A stretch of DNA of 64,000 nucleotides, taken from Gliomastix tumulicola. Taxonomy: Eukaryota > Ascomycota > Sordariomycetes > Hypocreales > Bionectriaceae. The DNA is taken from positions 186,001 to 250,000 of the forward strand of contig BCHX01000012.1 in assembly GCA_001599755.1 (NCBI GenBank), written 5' to 3'. The translations under genes and the position numbers were made by a program. A model generated the notes under the pieces. That model worked only from the letters and a program-made list of their open reading frames with translations, searched no databases and was not told where the DNA came from. Of the stretch, positions 1-10,668 are shown in pieces (position 1 is the first letter of the stretch; each line of letters starts with the position of its first letter).

Positions 1-560
1 TCGGTCTGCGGGGGCTCCTACAAGGAGATTCTTTCAATCGGGTCCGTAAAACGTCTTTCAGTCGGGCCTATAAGGGCTTTATCGGTCGGGCTGCTTCAAT
101 CAGGTCTGCAAGGGTGGTGCAGGCGGGCAGGTCGTCTTCTGGGTGGGGGAAGAGGATCGTCTACTTGTTGTCAATGAACTTGTGGAAGTTGATGGGGCAT
201 TGGTGGTCTCGGCATTGAAGTCTGGGGCGACGTAGCCGAGATGGATGGGGGCAGGGTTCGCCAATTTGGTGGTAGTGTTTGCGTTTTGGTAGCGTGAAAA
301 GTGAGGGCACACAAAATGTGAAGAGTGAGGGCACACAATGTGTCAGGATGGTTGTGGAAGGTAGATGGGGTGATGATGAGAAACAAGAATGGAAGGAAGG
401 ATGAGAAGAGGAGCAGAAAGAGGGAAGGCTCAGCAGAGGCAGTGAGCTCGGGATCTTGAGACAACACCTGCGAGAGCTCCGTCAATCGGGCCTGAGAGGG
501 CTTCTGTCAGTCAGGCATTCAATGAGGTCTGCAAGGGATTTAATTTCGAGGGCGCTCAAC
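1..560. repeat. Degenerate tandem repeat block
   Basis: Short units built around 'tcaatcgggtctgcaagggctt' recur many times with substitutions, for example near 33-50, 58-80, 82-115, 481-507 and 510-540. The units are roughly 22-26 bp. They are interrupted by unrelated GGTGG-rich sequence at about 120-450. No open frame here looks like a real protein. The block may continue upstream of the window. It looks like an old minisatellite or the decayed end of a larger element. Confidence 0.55.
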
Positions 561-594
561 GGGCTGGGCTGCCGTTGGAGGCGGCCGTTGGAGG

Positions 595-765
595 TGGCTG
601 TTGGAGGGTCGAGTTGTTTGGTAGTGGAAAGAAAGTTTGGTTTACAGAAAGGATGGAGGGGATTTTTTTTTCAGTGAGGGGAAATCTGCCTACCGCGTCT
701 GCCTGCCTGCTTGCGTCATCTGTCTCCTGCCTCATGATGCAAATCCTCGTACCTTCCATTGCAAT
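595..765. repeat. Dispersed repeat, copy A
   Basis: About 170 bp here resembles the sequence at 33,765-33,945. Shared blocks include a 'gtttgg..tttacaga..gga' stretch and a 39-bp stretch near 705-743 that differs from the other copy at about seven sites, mostly C/T changes. Both copies lie beside T-runs. A mobile-element remnant is the simplest reading; repeat-induced point mutation (RIP) would explain the bias to transitions. Confidence 0.5.
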
Positions 766-1622
766 TTTTCAAGCAATTTTTCAGTACTGGAAAGGACATT
801 CACTAACGAGTGGCTGATCGACTTCTAAGGAACTGCCTGGAACTGCCTCTCCAGTGGGCCCTCGTCCTGGTGCGAGCAGCAGCATGTGTTCCATCAAAAT
901 GCATTTCCCGCCGAAGTTTTTTTGATACTTCTGGGCAGCCTTGGAAATCACATGGCTGGCCCTGCACCAAAGCGGTGCCGGGCAGATATCTCGGCCCAAA
1001 CTTCGATCCTTGCGACGTGCCCCGTGATTGCTGCTTTCTGCACTGCCTCTTCACCAGGCCGGCTCCCTAGGAACCGCGCGCTTAATCAAACACCTCAGTG
1101 TTTTTGGTCGAATCGACTGGCGGAGATCCTGCATGGCCCTCACAGCCCACTGGAGAAGGATAGCGGTGAGGCTTGGTGTTGCAACCAACAGGTGGGTCGA
1201 GAGTGCTGATTTCAGGGCCTCTGGCGAGTTACAGTGAGAACTTGCAGAATGCGCACTGGAACCAACTGAACTCAAGGTCATTTGGGTGCTGTTGGACGAG
1301 TTCTTGGATCCGCCACCAGGCCCAATGCAGGAATAGAATGGCACGGTGTTGGTCGTCGTTCACCTGATGGCCCTTGTGATGGCTTCGTTGTCTGGTGCCA
1401 AGATGACACGCGAGCGAATTGGCATCACAAGGGAGGCTTATGCAGCGTTGGTCTTCAATCTAGACCCCTTGGCACCGAAACAAAGATGCTGTCAAGGCCA
1501 GAGTTGCACGCATCTTCTGTGAAGATAAAAGGCAGCTTTACCGCTCGATATCCCGGTCGTGTTTGCTTCACGAGTCATTGAAATCTATCGCAATCCCTTC
1601 CCAGCCTTTCCCCGTCTGCAAT
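766..1622. other. Intergenic, nothing recognised
   Basis: This is non-coding upstream sequence of the secreted-protein gene that starts at 1623. Small frames occur on both strands but none shows a recognisable domain, good start context or splice structure. No TATA box is obvious close to the start codon. Confidence 0.5.
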
Positions 1623-2323
1623 ATGCGAGTCACATCTCTATTGACTGCCGCCGTTGGCCTCCTGCTCGGGACCGCCTCATCTGTTGATCTTCTCCAGTAT
1701 CCTACAGTGCGTTGTGCTGGCGACACCGCATGGGTCTGCCGCAATGCTGGATCCTCGAAGTGCTGCTCGCGTTCTAGCGATGCCGATTATCACTACAATT
1801 CGGGGCGCTGCAAATCGCAAGTCGACACTTGGCGACATGGAGTGTTAGTCTTTCCCTGCACAGGGAAATTGAGCCTTCTCTCCAGATCTTGGAACTAACT
1901 CTAGACGCACATAGATACCGTGGGACCGCGTCCAATCGGTGCAGAGGCTATTGGCGCGATGTTGCCTGCTCCTCAACCTCGAGCAACTGTATCAGTGCTC
2001 CGAATGGCAAGTTCACCGGCCATATCTGGTTCAAACCTGCGAAGAGAAACTTGCTTCCCGACCTCGAATACAACGAATGTGAAGCCGACGCTGACATGGA
2101 AGAGGTCAATTGTGCGCAAAGCATTGAACCCGACCTCGTCATCATTCACGGCCGCGCATTTGAAATCAACGGTACCACCATCACCAAAGATCAGAAGGAC
2201 CGTCTTTGGGGCCTCGTCGATGAGCACAGCGAGATCTTGAGAAGAAGTGATGCTGTGTCGGCCTTGTCTGCTGTGCAAATTTCTCAGGAGTTTGACCAGT
2301 TTGAGACGATCTATCAGCTTTAA
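1623..2323 (+). CDS. Secreted cysteine-rich hypothetical protein
   Basis: Two exons, 1623-1843 and 1915-2323, give 209 residues. The 71-bp intron has donor GTTAGT, a GGAACTAACT branch site and acceptor ATAG, and the phases agree. Residues 1 to about 20 form a signal peptide (MRVTSLLTAAVGLLLG, then TASS). The mature protein has ten cysteines, including a CC pair. An even number fits a disulfide-bonded extracellular protein. The cysteines lie in the first two thirds; the tail is acidic and helical with none after about residue 145. I recognise no family. It could be a small effector-like or cell-wall protein; function is unknown. The gene model rests on splice signals only. Confidence 0.65.
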
Positions 2324-2572
2324 CGACGTCGAACACGTGCGATGGGAATACAGCATTGACGGGATTTGATTGGATGTCTGTTGCTACAGGGAGATACTAG
2401 GCCACGTGTTAAGGGCATCCAGAAACATAGAGATCAGTGCAGCTAGAACAGAACCAAGCTCAAACCACGTATCCATCGCCAAAGCATCGCATTTGGCTAT
2501 TTATCATTCATCTATACTCTCGTGACTCGATATCTCTTGATAAACCTGTCGCCCACTTGTATTCTCCCATCA

Positions 2573-3088
2573 TCACATCTGTCCCTCCAAGTACTTGAAG
2601 GCAAACGGCGTAAGATAATCAAGCTTGCCCAGCGGCACGCCCTCCTTGCGTGCAATGTCGTACGCTGTGACGACGTGGAAGAAGATGTTGGGCACCGCAA
2701 AGCCCGTGACGTACATCCATCCCTTGACCTTGGCCTCCTTCCCGCTCCCGCCCATCGGGAACGCAACGTCCTCGTCGGCTTTGGCGTCCACGGTGGCCTT
2801 GTCGGCCGCGGCAAGCAGTCCCAGTACTTCGTTGATGCGCGTCTTCATGGCGGAGAAATCGGCGAGGTTGTCCTCGTAGCTGCCGGGCTCTGTCCCAGTG
2901 AGGCGGGCGACCATCTTCTGCGCGATGTCGGTGGCCGTGTGGACTTGGAAAGAAAATGGCTTCATGTCGCCGATGATGCTGGCCGTGGCAATGGAGGGGT
3001 CGAATTCGGCTTTGTCGACAACGCCAAGGAGAGTCTTCAAGGCGTCAGAGACGAGCCCGACGGAGGCATGATGAAGTGTGAAAGACAT
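2573..3088 (-). CDS. DUF1993 family protein
   Basis: A single exon of 171 residues. I chose the start at 3088 (MSFTLHHASVG) because DUF1993 proteins begin this way and are about 170 residues long; an upstream ATG at 3193 would add 35 unlikely residues. Visible family features are the N-terminal helix, the central 'FSFQVHTATDIAQKMVARLTG' region and a C-terminal 'KGWMYVTGFAVPNIFFHVVTAYDIAR' helix. The family is an all-helical bundle of the DinB/YfiT-like type with no proven role in fungi. It is likely cytosolic. A perfect palindrome with a TATA core lies about 125 bp upstream. Confidence 0.85.
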   Translation of the reverse strand: MSFTLHHASVGLVSDALKTLLGVVDKAEFDPSIATASIIGDMKPFSFQVHTATDIAQKMVARLTGTEPGSYEDNLADFSAMKTRINEVLGLLAAADKATVDAKADEDVAFPMGGSGKEAKVKGWMYVTGFAVPNIFFHVVTAYDIARKEGVPLGKLDYLTPFAFKYLEGQM

Positions 3089-3719
3089 GGCGGTATCGTG
3101 GGATTCAGGTCTTCTGAGGTGATTGGGCATGGACTGGGCGTGGTTGGGTAGGAATATGTCTGTCGTGGAATAAGATGTGCCTCGGAAGTTCAATCTTCGA
3201 GGGCACTAGGGCGAGTATATATACTCGTACTCATCTGCCTTGACCTCCTTGTGCTCATAGCTACTAGTAGTCTAGTCTCAAATAGCTCCGTGTCTACTCG
3301 GGGTACTTGCTCGGCATCCCGTTCCGGTGGGATCACCATGATAGTTAGTATGTCAAACGTCTTGATGCATGATCGCCTGATTTTCAATCTTGGATCCTCC
3401 TACAGGGCCTTTTAGCGGATCGTCGCTGTAATCCCACTATATCCCACTTCCTCCGCAGACTCCTGCATCCTCAAAGTTGCATGAAGTATTAGTCAAACAC
3501 TCGTCGCAGGACTCGTCAAACATCATGCACAGAGTAGGAAGGCAGCTTCAGTTCCCCTCGGGTCTTAGCATGACTCTGCAGATCGTCCACTTGGCATATG
3601 CCACATGTCTGCGCTATGTACATTGACGACAGCCCCCGGCGGAGTTCCGCCGATGTTCCGGCATTTCACTGTTTGGGACTACGGGCGTGACGAGTCGTTG
3701 CCATTCTGGATTCTAGTTA
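3089..3719. other. Intergenic, promoter of the DUF1993 gene
   Basis: About 630 bp between the DUF1993 start and the 3' end of the large minus-strand gene. Apart from the TATA palindrome I see nothing to annotate. Confidence 0.5.
3212..3227 (-). promoter_or_regulatory. Palindromic TATA element
   Basis: The 16-bp sequence cgagtatatatactcg is a perfect inverted repeat with a TATATATA core, 124 bp upstream of the DUF1993 start codon. The position suits a core promoter element for the minus-strand gene. Being symmetric, it could serve either direction. Confidence 0.4.
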
Positions 3720-6700
3720 TCATCTCCCTGGTAGTACCACCACAGCCCGGGACCAGACGGACTCCAAGTCTTTCTCTCGCAACCGCCTCTCCTTCTTCCT
3801 CCCCTCCCTGACCAAGAACCTCTGTCTAAAGTCTTGTGGGATCGACTTGCTGGAAACAAGTCTGACTAGCACCGACCCATCCTTGTCTGCAGCGCCGCCA
3901 CCAAGAGTGCCGCTACCGCTGCCGCTGCTGGTGGTGCTGCTGATGTTGCTGCTGCTGGTACCTTGCGGCGGGATCACACGCGCCTTGACCCAGAAGAGGT
4001 TGTTATCCAGCTTCTGGAAGAAGTACGCCTGTTCCGCCGTCAGCGACCATGACGAAGGCGTCTTGCTCGCAGGGCAGAAAACGGCCGTCTCAAGCAACGT
4101 GATGGTGTCCGTCCAAATCGGCACCGGACCCCGACACAACGACGAAGACGATGACGATGATGGCGACGATGAAGACTGGTCTCCAGTGGCCACGAGACAT
4201 GTGCTCGTGACATAGGCAAAGGTTGCACAGTCGTCCGAGTCGGCGAGCATGGCCGCCCATTTGTTGCCTTCGTTGAGCGGGATACGAAAGCCCTTGGTGA
4301 CGATGCCATTCCTGTGTGGCCAGGCGACGACAAACTCGGTTCCGTTTCCTGGGTTCAGTCCCGTGTCCGCAAGCGTGGTGAGGATCCATCGCACAAGGGT
4401 AGTCACAAAGCGGTACAGATCCCCGGACAGGCTCGCTATCCAGGCTAGAAGCGCATCGTGGGCTCCCCGGAAGCGGCCGACGATGTCATTCTCCTCAGAC
4501 TCGAGTTCCGCCAGCCAGCCTCTCTCCCGACCATTCGTCAGGGCCGACGCAAATGATGGCAAAAGATCCGCGACGAGCTGCGAGAGCCTTACACGCTGGG
4601 CCACGCCCGTGCAGAAGCTCACCCGCACGCCAAAGTAGAACTGCAGGAAGGAGATCAAGTCGTCGTTTCCTCTTTCCAGGTAGCGGGCCTTGATCGTCTT
4701 GCCGGGGCATTTCCCCCAGACCTTGTTCATCGTGAAGGCGAAATTGTCCGGGCCTCCCTGGAGTCCAACTTGGTATTCTGTAACCTCCGAGTAAGACCTG
4801 TACGTGCCAAGCTCCTCGAAATATGTGTATGAAGCCTCCCAACATTTTGCCTCGTCGATCTTACATCCCTCGTTGACCCTGACGGAGCCAGCCACGATGA
4901 TGTTCTTCTTGAGATCCAGGCGCGGTGATGTGTCGGAGATCTGGGCAATTCTGTCCCAGTGATACTTGAGCACACTCCTGTCCTTCTTGGGAGGAGGAGC
5001 AGATTCTTCGTCGTCGGACGAAGCAGGGGTGGTATAGCCGCTGGGGATACTGGCAACGCCGTCTTCATCTGGCGGAGGGCTGATAAATCCGCCGCCGACT
5101 CTGATAGCCACAGGAATCTTGGGGTTTCCGGCGCGAAGAACGAGCTCCCCAGGTCCCCAAGTGTCGAGTATGTCGACCGGCTTAGAGCACACATCGTACT
5201 TCCTCCCGCCGCCCCCAACCTCTGTATCAGAGAAATGGAAAGCCATGACTGGCCCGTGTGTCATTCCTCCAAGGCAGGATGGCTCAACAAGGCTAGCTGT
5301 CACACTGCTAAGCTTCCCTTGCTCGCCATCTCGTTCAATGCCTAGGAGATCGATCCGATGGAGCGGCCTGTCTAGGAAGAACGGCTGCAGAGGCCCAATA
5401 TGAGCCTGCGCGTAGGAGAGAAGTCCCACGGTAAGCATCTGGACTGCCAGAGTCAAGGCGTAAAGGTCATCCATGGTATCTGCTTTGCTCCTGATATTCG
5501 GGCCCCATCCGAACACCGTGTGGATTGCCTGTTTTGGTGTGAATCTCAAGGCATACGAGGCGTTCCTATTTATGGGATGAACGCAGTTACGCAGAGACCA
5601 GAGAAGATCGATGCTGATAGGTACCAAGCGAGCCATTGTCGCCACGTCCTCCCCCTCGTCCGGAGGAGGGATGGCTAGCACAGTGAAGGAGCTGCACATT
5701 AGCTTGAGGCTTTGCAGCATGCCGATGGCGACGCGGATCCGGTCGAGGATATCGAAGACCGAGGCCATTATGTCCGTGCGTTCACGACCGGCGGAATGGT
5801 AGCGAATCTCGACCGAGTTGTCGTCGTTCTCCCCGAAAGTAGCCGTCCCCGGCCATTCGCTCAGGTCTCGAGACCGGGGAGCGATACCGGCGACACCACA
5901 GAGCTCCTCGAGGGCCTGCTTCACCTCCTTCAGCTCGTCCTGCGAAAGATTTGCTGGGCCTTTGGCACCCGGAGGCGATGGATGAGGAAGACGATGTGCG
6001 CAGTCAGCGATGTGATGGCCGTGTGTGACTCCTTGTTCCGGTGTCCCGGGATAATGCGGTGACGGTTCGAAATATATCCATGGGGCGTCGTGTTTTTTCT
6101 CATAGAGAAGCTGCGCAATCTCCGACGGCAAGCATACCTCCTTGATATCCTCTATCCACTCGTACTCTCCTACCGCAGCAAATCGGAAGTAGCTTTCAAG
6201 GTACACGGTGAGTTTGTGGACGTCGCCCATGTCAAGGACCTCGGTGATGCTCTCTGGAACATCGACCATGTACTCGAGCCGCGTCTCCAGATTTGCGAAC
6301 GGTTGGCCCTTGAGGAAGAAGTCGATGATGTGACCGAGGTAGTCGTACATATCGGGAGTGCCTCCGGCGTCGTCGTCGTCGCTTTCGGAACTGTCGTCGT
6401 GCTCGGGCGCTCTCTCCTTCCCTTTCCCCTTGGCCTGTGACCGCCGGATACGATCGCTGATTCCCTTTTCCCTCTGCTGCCTCACGCGCAGGTCTGACTT
6501 GGCCACGCGGCCAGAGGCCATCTCGGCAATGAGCTCGGTGACGCGCTGCCGCTGGCTCTTGGACCGGAGAGCCCTGACGGCACTGAGTGTGATTGCATCA
6601 TCCGCAGAGCTCCTTAGATCGTCGAGATAGTGTGTGAGCAGCTTGTTATGCTGCCTCGCGAACTCTTCCCGGTCTAGCTTGGCGACTGCGTGCTCGTATT

Positions 6701-7556
6701 TCTCCCTGGTGCCTCTATCGAAGAGCATGTCGGCTAGCTGTTCCGTCATGTGCCGTCGTGTTTCTACCGACTCTACGCTGGAAGCGTAGGACTGCACGGA
6801 GAACAGAGACGGAGCCGCCGAACTGTCAGAATCGCCCTCACCATCGTGATCCTCACCATAGCCTAGAGGGTTGGCATGGTGAGTCGTGGCGACCTCTTGG
6901 TCTTTCGAATCCTTGGCACGCTCGACCACCTCATTCTCCTGCTGCTCCTGGTCCCAGATGTGACTCAGCTGAACACCCACCTTGCCTTCCTCGTTGTCGT
7001 TGCCACCATGATCGAAATCCCAGCTCCCGCCATCGACGAACACGACCTGAGGGCGGTCGTAGTACCTCCGTTTCTCGACCGTATCAATATGCTTACGACG
7101 TCGCTCCCGGATGCGTTTGTCTAACTCGACATCCCTATCGTAGTCACTAGCTTCGTCCTTGACGACCGCAGCTGCACCGTCCTCCGCCCGCGTGGCGCGC
7201 TCACGAGCTGGCGGGCCGATGATATCGTACTTGTCTGTCTTCTTCGCCGTGGCACCTTCACTATTGCGGCGTCTGGGTGCAGCAGGTGCGTGGTCGCGGC
7301 GGATTGTACGCTTGTGGTAGGGACGAGGAATGGGAGTACTTGGTGGGCCACGGTAGCCAGAAGGGTCTAGAGAAGAATCCAGGGGGTATGGCTGGGCCGT
7401 TCCCGAGACGCTCGAGGCGTACGAAGGTGGGTGTTGGAAGATGACGTTATTGGAGCAAGGCTTGCCATGGCGGGCGTCGGAACACAACGCGGGTTGCCTT
7501 GAGGTCTCCCTCCGGCCGTCCGGATAGACATAAGTGTAGAGATTGGTAGTGCACAT
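3720..7556 (-). CDS. Large hypothetical protein, 1,278 residues
   Basis: One uninterrupted exon, unusually long for an orphan gene here. The N-terminus (MCTTNLYTYVYPDGRRE, then a Cys-containing 'ARHGKPCSNN' motif) resembles a widespread fungal N-terminal module of unknown function, followed by a disordered basic/acidic region (about 60-230). Residues about 260-400 are helical and charged. A folded core of about 400-1000 includes Trp- and His-rich stretches. The last 250 residues hold Ser and Gly runs ('SSSSPSSSSSSS', 'SGSGSG'). There is no signal peptide or membrane span, so it is probably intracellular. I recognise no catalytic motif. A fusion of two ancestral proteins is possible, because the N-terminal module usually occurs in short proteins. 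Confidence 0.75.
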   Translation of the reverse strand: MCTTNLYTYVYPDGRRETSRQPALCSDARHGKPCSNNVIFQHPPSYASSVSGTAQPYPLDSSLDPSGYRGPPSTPIPRPYHKRTIRRDHAPAAPRRRNSEGATAKKTDKYDIIGPPARERATRAEDGAAAVVKDEASDYDRDVELDKRIRERRRKHIDTVEKRRYYDRPQVVFVDGGSWDFDHGGNDNEEGKVGVQLSHIWDQEQQENEVVERAKDSKDQEVATTHHANPLGYGEDHDGEGDSDSSAAPSLFSVQSYASSVESVETRRHMTEQLADMLFDRGTREKYEHAVAKLDREEFARQHNKLLTHYLDDLRSSADDAITLSAVRALRSKSQRQRVTELIAEMASGRVAKSDLRVRQQREKGISDRIRRSQAKGKGKERAPEHDDSSESDDDDAGGTPDMYDYLGHIIDFFLKGQPFANLETRLEYMVDVPESITEVLDMGDVHKLTVYLESYFRFAAVGEYEWIEDIKEVCLPSEIAQLLYEKKHDAPWIYFEPSPHYPGTPEQGVTHGHHIADCAHRLPHPSPPGAKGPANLSQDELKEVKQALEELCGVAGIAPRSRDLSEWPGTATFGENDDNSVEIRYHSAGRERTDIMASVFDILDRIRVAIGMLQSLKLMCSSFTVLAIPPPDEGEDVATMARLVPISIDLLWSLRNCVHPINRNASYALRFTPKQAIHTVFGWGPNIRSKADTMDDLYALTLAVQMLTVGLLSYAQAHIGPLQPFFLDRPLHRIDLLGIERDGEQGKLSSVTASLVEPSCLGGMTHGPVMAFHFSDTEVGGGGRKYDVCSKPVDILDTWGPGELVLRAGNPKIPVAIRVGGGFISPPPDEDGVASIPSGYTTPASSDDEESAPPPKKDRSVLKYHWDRIAQISDTSPRLDLKKNIIVAGSVRVNEGCKIDEAKCWEASYTYFEELGTYRSYSEVTEYQVGLQGGPDNFAFTMNKVWGKCPGKTIKARYLERGNDDLISFLQFYFGVRVSFCTGVAQRVRLSQLVADLLPSFASALTNGRERGWLAELESEENDIVGRFRGAHDALLAWIASLSGDLYRFVTTLVRWILTTLADTGLNPGNGTEFVVAWPHRNGIVTKGFRIPLNEGNKWAAMLADSDDCATFAYVTSTCLVATGDQSSSSPSSSSSSSLCRGPVPIWTDTITLLETAVFCPASKTPSSWSLTAEQAYFFQKLDNNLFWVKARVIPPQGTSSSNISSTTSSGSGSGTLGGGAADKDGSVLVRLVSSKSIPQDFRQRFLVREGRKKERRLREKDLESVWSRAVVVLPGR

Positions 7557-8043
7557 AGTATTGTGGTGTCGCTCTCAGCCGCTGTTCCTGTATATTCAAG
7601 AGTGTCGGAGAAAGAGGATGGCGACCGTGCTGATTTGATTGCCTGAAGGGATCGTGTCTGGCGTGACGAAGGCAATCTGGCACGGAGTCGTAGGGCGACG
7701 CAGAAGGACTCCGGTAAGATCACGCTCGTCTTGACATGTCAATAGGACAGAGGGCCTGTATGAGAGAGACAGCGCCGGCGAGGATGCGAAGTGTCGTAAT
7801 TGGGATAGATGAGGCATGGAGTAGATGAAAAGGTGAAATGACGCATAAATTCACGAGTGGCGCCGCTGTCTGCCTTACGAGGCGCCTGCAAATGTGACGT
7901 GGCGCAGCATCTCCATGCAGGCGCTATAGCAGCCCCGCGCGGATCTCCAGCAGGACCACAGTGCACATGATTCTGGACCGCCTTGAACTTCCAACCTCAG
8001 CTGTACCCATGCGTATAACTTTGAGCAATCATCTTTCCGTCCC
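7557..8043. other. Intergenic, upstream of the large orphan gene
   Basis: 486 bp between the start of the 1,278-residue gene and the stop of the GH5 gene, both on the minus strand. It must contain the promoter of the former and the terminator of the latter. No distinct motif seen. Confidence 0.5.
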
Positions 8044-9332
8044 TCAAATAGGCCAGCTCTGCGCTCCGTCCAGCCCAGCAGCCGCGTTGGATCCCTCCTG
8101 CACCACGCCGTAAGCGCCCTCATCAGTCCAGAGCTCGAAATCGGCCTCCCCGTTGCCCGGCTTGCTGATCTGCCAAGGAAGCCACGGAACGCGAAGGTCA
8201 TTGAAGACGGCAATGTGATCCGCAATCTCGCCAGCCTTGTTGCCCCCAGACGCGCCAAATTCCTCGAACAACACCAGCTTGTCCGCGTCCAGGGCATGCT
8301 GCAGAGCGACGGGACCCTTGGAACGGAACTCGGAGACGCCGCTGTAGGAGTGTATGTTGACGAGATCCAACGCGGAGCATTCCCAGTTCTCCGGAACGTC
8401 CGAGTTTGGGAACTCGTTACCACCGCCTGGAATTGTCAGCTCTCGTCGATCACGTTAAAAAGCTGCGCACGACCAAACCTACCAGTGGAAATCAAAACCT
8501 CGCTCCCACCCATGATGCCGCGCATGAATGTCGCTCGGTCGCACCACCATGAAGGATGAGGGGGGATGTTGCCGTTCAGATGGCCCTGGCCTTCGTTCTG
8601 GATATTGAAGGCGAAGATATAGCTCGAGAGATCCTTCCAGGCTGGGCTACCGTCGATGCGACTGTTGCGGTGGTCGAGGACATGACGGATGCGATTCTCA
8701 AAGTCCGAGATGCAGTTCGCGTCCGAGTACCAAAACTCCACGTTGTTATCGCTGGCTGAGCCTTGGGCGCAGTCCACTGCAGGGAGGTGGTACTTCTCGA
8801 CGTAGGTGTCGTTTCCCCAACAGCCGAGCTGGTAGCGGTCATGCAGTGCGATGATCAGCTTGATGTCTGCATTTCAAGTCAGTGAGTCGTCCTGACCAAG
8901 TCTGCGATGAGAATGCTGGGGAAAGGGCTGATGTACCTCGCTCATGTGCCTCTACCATAAGCTGATCAATGGCCTCAAGCTGCGTATCATCGTAGACTCC
9001 GACAGTTTGAGGCTCGATATCAGGCATGTACACCGAGCCGGTGCGCTTGAAATTCTCGAATGTTTCCGAGATGAACAGTCGCAAAACTTTGAGGTTTGCC
9101 GCCTGAATTGCGTCGAGCACATCAAGTCGGTCCGCCCTGCGTCGGAGCGTGTCAGTATGAACGACTCAATGTTCCTATCGGGTGGCAGAATCTACTCCTG
9201 AAAGGCATGAAGGAAGAATGAATTCACACCGGCAAAACTTTTAGATTGCTGTCGTTCGACTAAGCTCGGCCCATGGGTTGCAGCCACTGCCAACGCAGCT
9301 TGACCGAGTAAGAGAGACGTAACGGCTCTCAT
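8044..9332 (-). CDS. Secreted glycoside hydrolase family 5 enzyme
   Basis: Four exons: 9332-9196, 9136-8937, 8866-8483 and 8426-8044, giving 367 residues with all phases consistent. Residues 1-18 form a signal peptide. The fold is a TIM barrel: 'LKVLRLFISETF' (strand 2 region), 'IKLIIALHDRYQ', then the acid/base Glu in 'FNIQNEGQ' (about E204) and the nucleophile in 'LVLFEEFGASGG' (E294 or E295). The EEFG form is typical of fungal GH5 mannanases and related exo-acting enzymes, so beta-mannan or a similar beta-glycan is a likely substrate; the exact subfamily is uncertain. Aromatic residues follow the nucleophile ('PWLPWQIS'). The product should act outside the cell on hemicellulose. Confidence 0.85.
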
Positions 9333-9437
9333 GGTTGTTCCGCTTGCGAGGTGTTTAGTAGACTTGTCGTATTGTTGTATTGTCAGGGAGGAAGAGCTGG
9401 TGTGCCGATGGTCAAAATCTTGATGGTGAAGGAGGAG

Positions 9438-9447
9438 CCTTATATAC
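9438..9447 (-). promoter_or_regulatory. TATA box of the GH5 gene
   Basis: The minus strand reads GTATATAAGG about 105 bp upstream of the GH5 start codon. The spacing is like that of other TATA boxes in this window. Confidence 0.45.
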
Positions 9448-10668
9448 TTCTTTCGTGAAGACTGCAGTCAAGATTTTCGACATCGAACTTGTCGTTTCGT
9501 GCGTTTCAAACACATGTGAATGGACTCAAGCTTCCTCTTCAGGCGAGAGACGCACCCGAGCCATCCTTGTCTCGACATTGACTTGCGCGGCGGCATCCTT
9601 GACACGCATCCATTGTCCTTCAGTAGAGCAAGACTGGCTAGCAACAATTAGGAATGTAACAATGGGAGCACGGCGGGGAGAACAAGCTCTATGTGGGGGA
9701 TCCCTGGGGAAAGCCACAGCACTAATTGACGAAACCCCGTATTCGTGCCATTCGAGGCAGTGAAGAGTGCTGATCCGGTTGCCTGTTGCAATCAGGGTTA
9801 CCTCCAAAACACGGAAAATCATTGGCCTCGGGGAGTGGGTGCTGAGTTAGTACTCGACACCCTGGCGGTACGATACAAGTCCGTTTCCAGGATGCTGAAA
9901 GAACGTCTCGAAATGCCGTTGGCAGGGAGAAATCCGCGGATGCAATTACCAGGTGGAACTTCATAATATTCGGCTCGCCCATCAGCTGACATGATTTTCA
10001 GCAGCTTGCGGGCTGAGTTTAGTGCCGAAAAATATATCTGCCAGACCAGAACATCTTTGATAACCTCGGCAATTCTCAGTCATGGGTGAGGCCTCAAGAG
10101 TAATGGATGATAATTGCAACGAGGTAGCTGGGCTGGGAAAACATTCCAGCGTATAGGGTAGCTGATTTATCTCCCTTATCTTATCAGTCCCGATCCTCAA
10201 CTGTAGAAGTTTAGGAAGCAACCATCCATGACTCCGTGGAAAATCCGGATCACCGGCTCACGATCCGGGAAGTATGCCTTAGGAGCAATGCGCAAGATGA
10301 AAGCCACGCCAAAGAAACCGCCGTGGTAGAAAAATGGCATCGAAACCGGCCTCTCTCATCCTGGCCGTGGCACATTCAATCCACTAGCACAGAAATGGCA
10401 TAGCGTTATCATTTCGGTCCAATCACGGGCGTCCTTCCAGGTACGACGAATCTGCCCCATAATAACTCGGCGGTTAGTGACAACTGCCCAATGAGATGAC
10501 ACCTGCATATGCATGTTGGTTGTGTCTGTTTCAACATCAGCGGCAACTAATTTTAGCTGGCGTGATGCCTTCATCTACGAGATGCCTCCGACCGACGATA
10601 TCTAGAGCATTCTCCTCCTCCTCCTTCTCTGGAAAGGAGCGAGTCTCATCCTGAACCTCACCGCCGCC
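9448..10668. other. Intergenic between divergent genes
   Basis: This 1.2-kb region separates the GH5 gene (minus) from a membrane-protein gene (plus), so it is a divergent promoter region. I see CT-rich sequence just before 10,669 but no clear repeats or RNA genes. Confidence 0.5.

Noticed and set aside
9118..9120. Start of the GH5 protein at an internal GTG
   Set aside because: The upstream exon 9332-9196 supplies an ATG, a signal peptide and a phase-matched splice.
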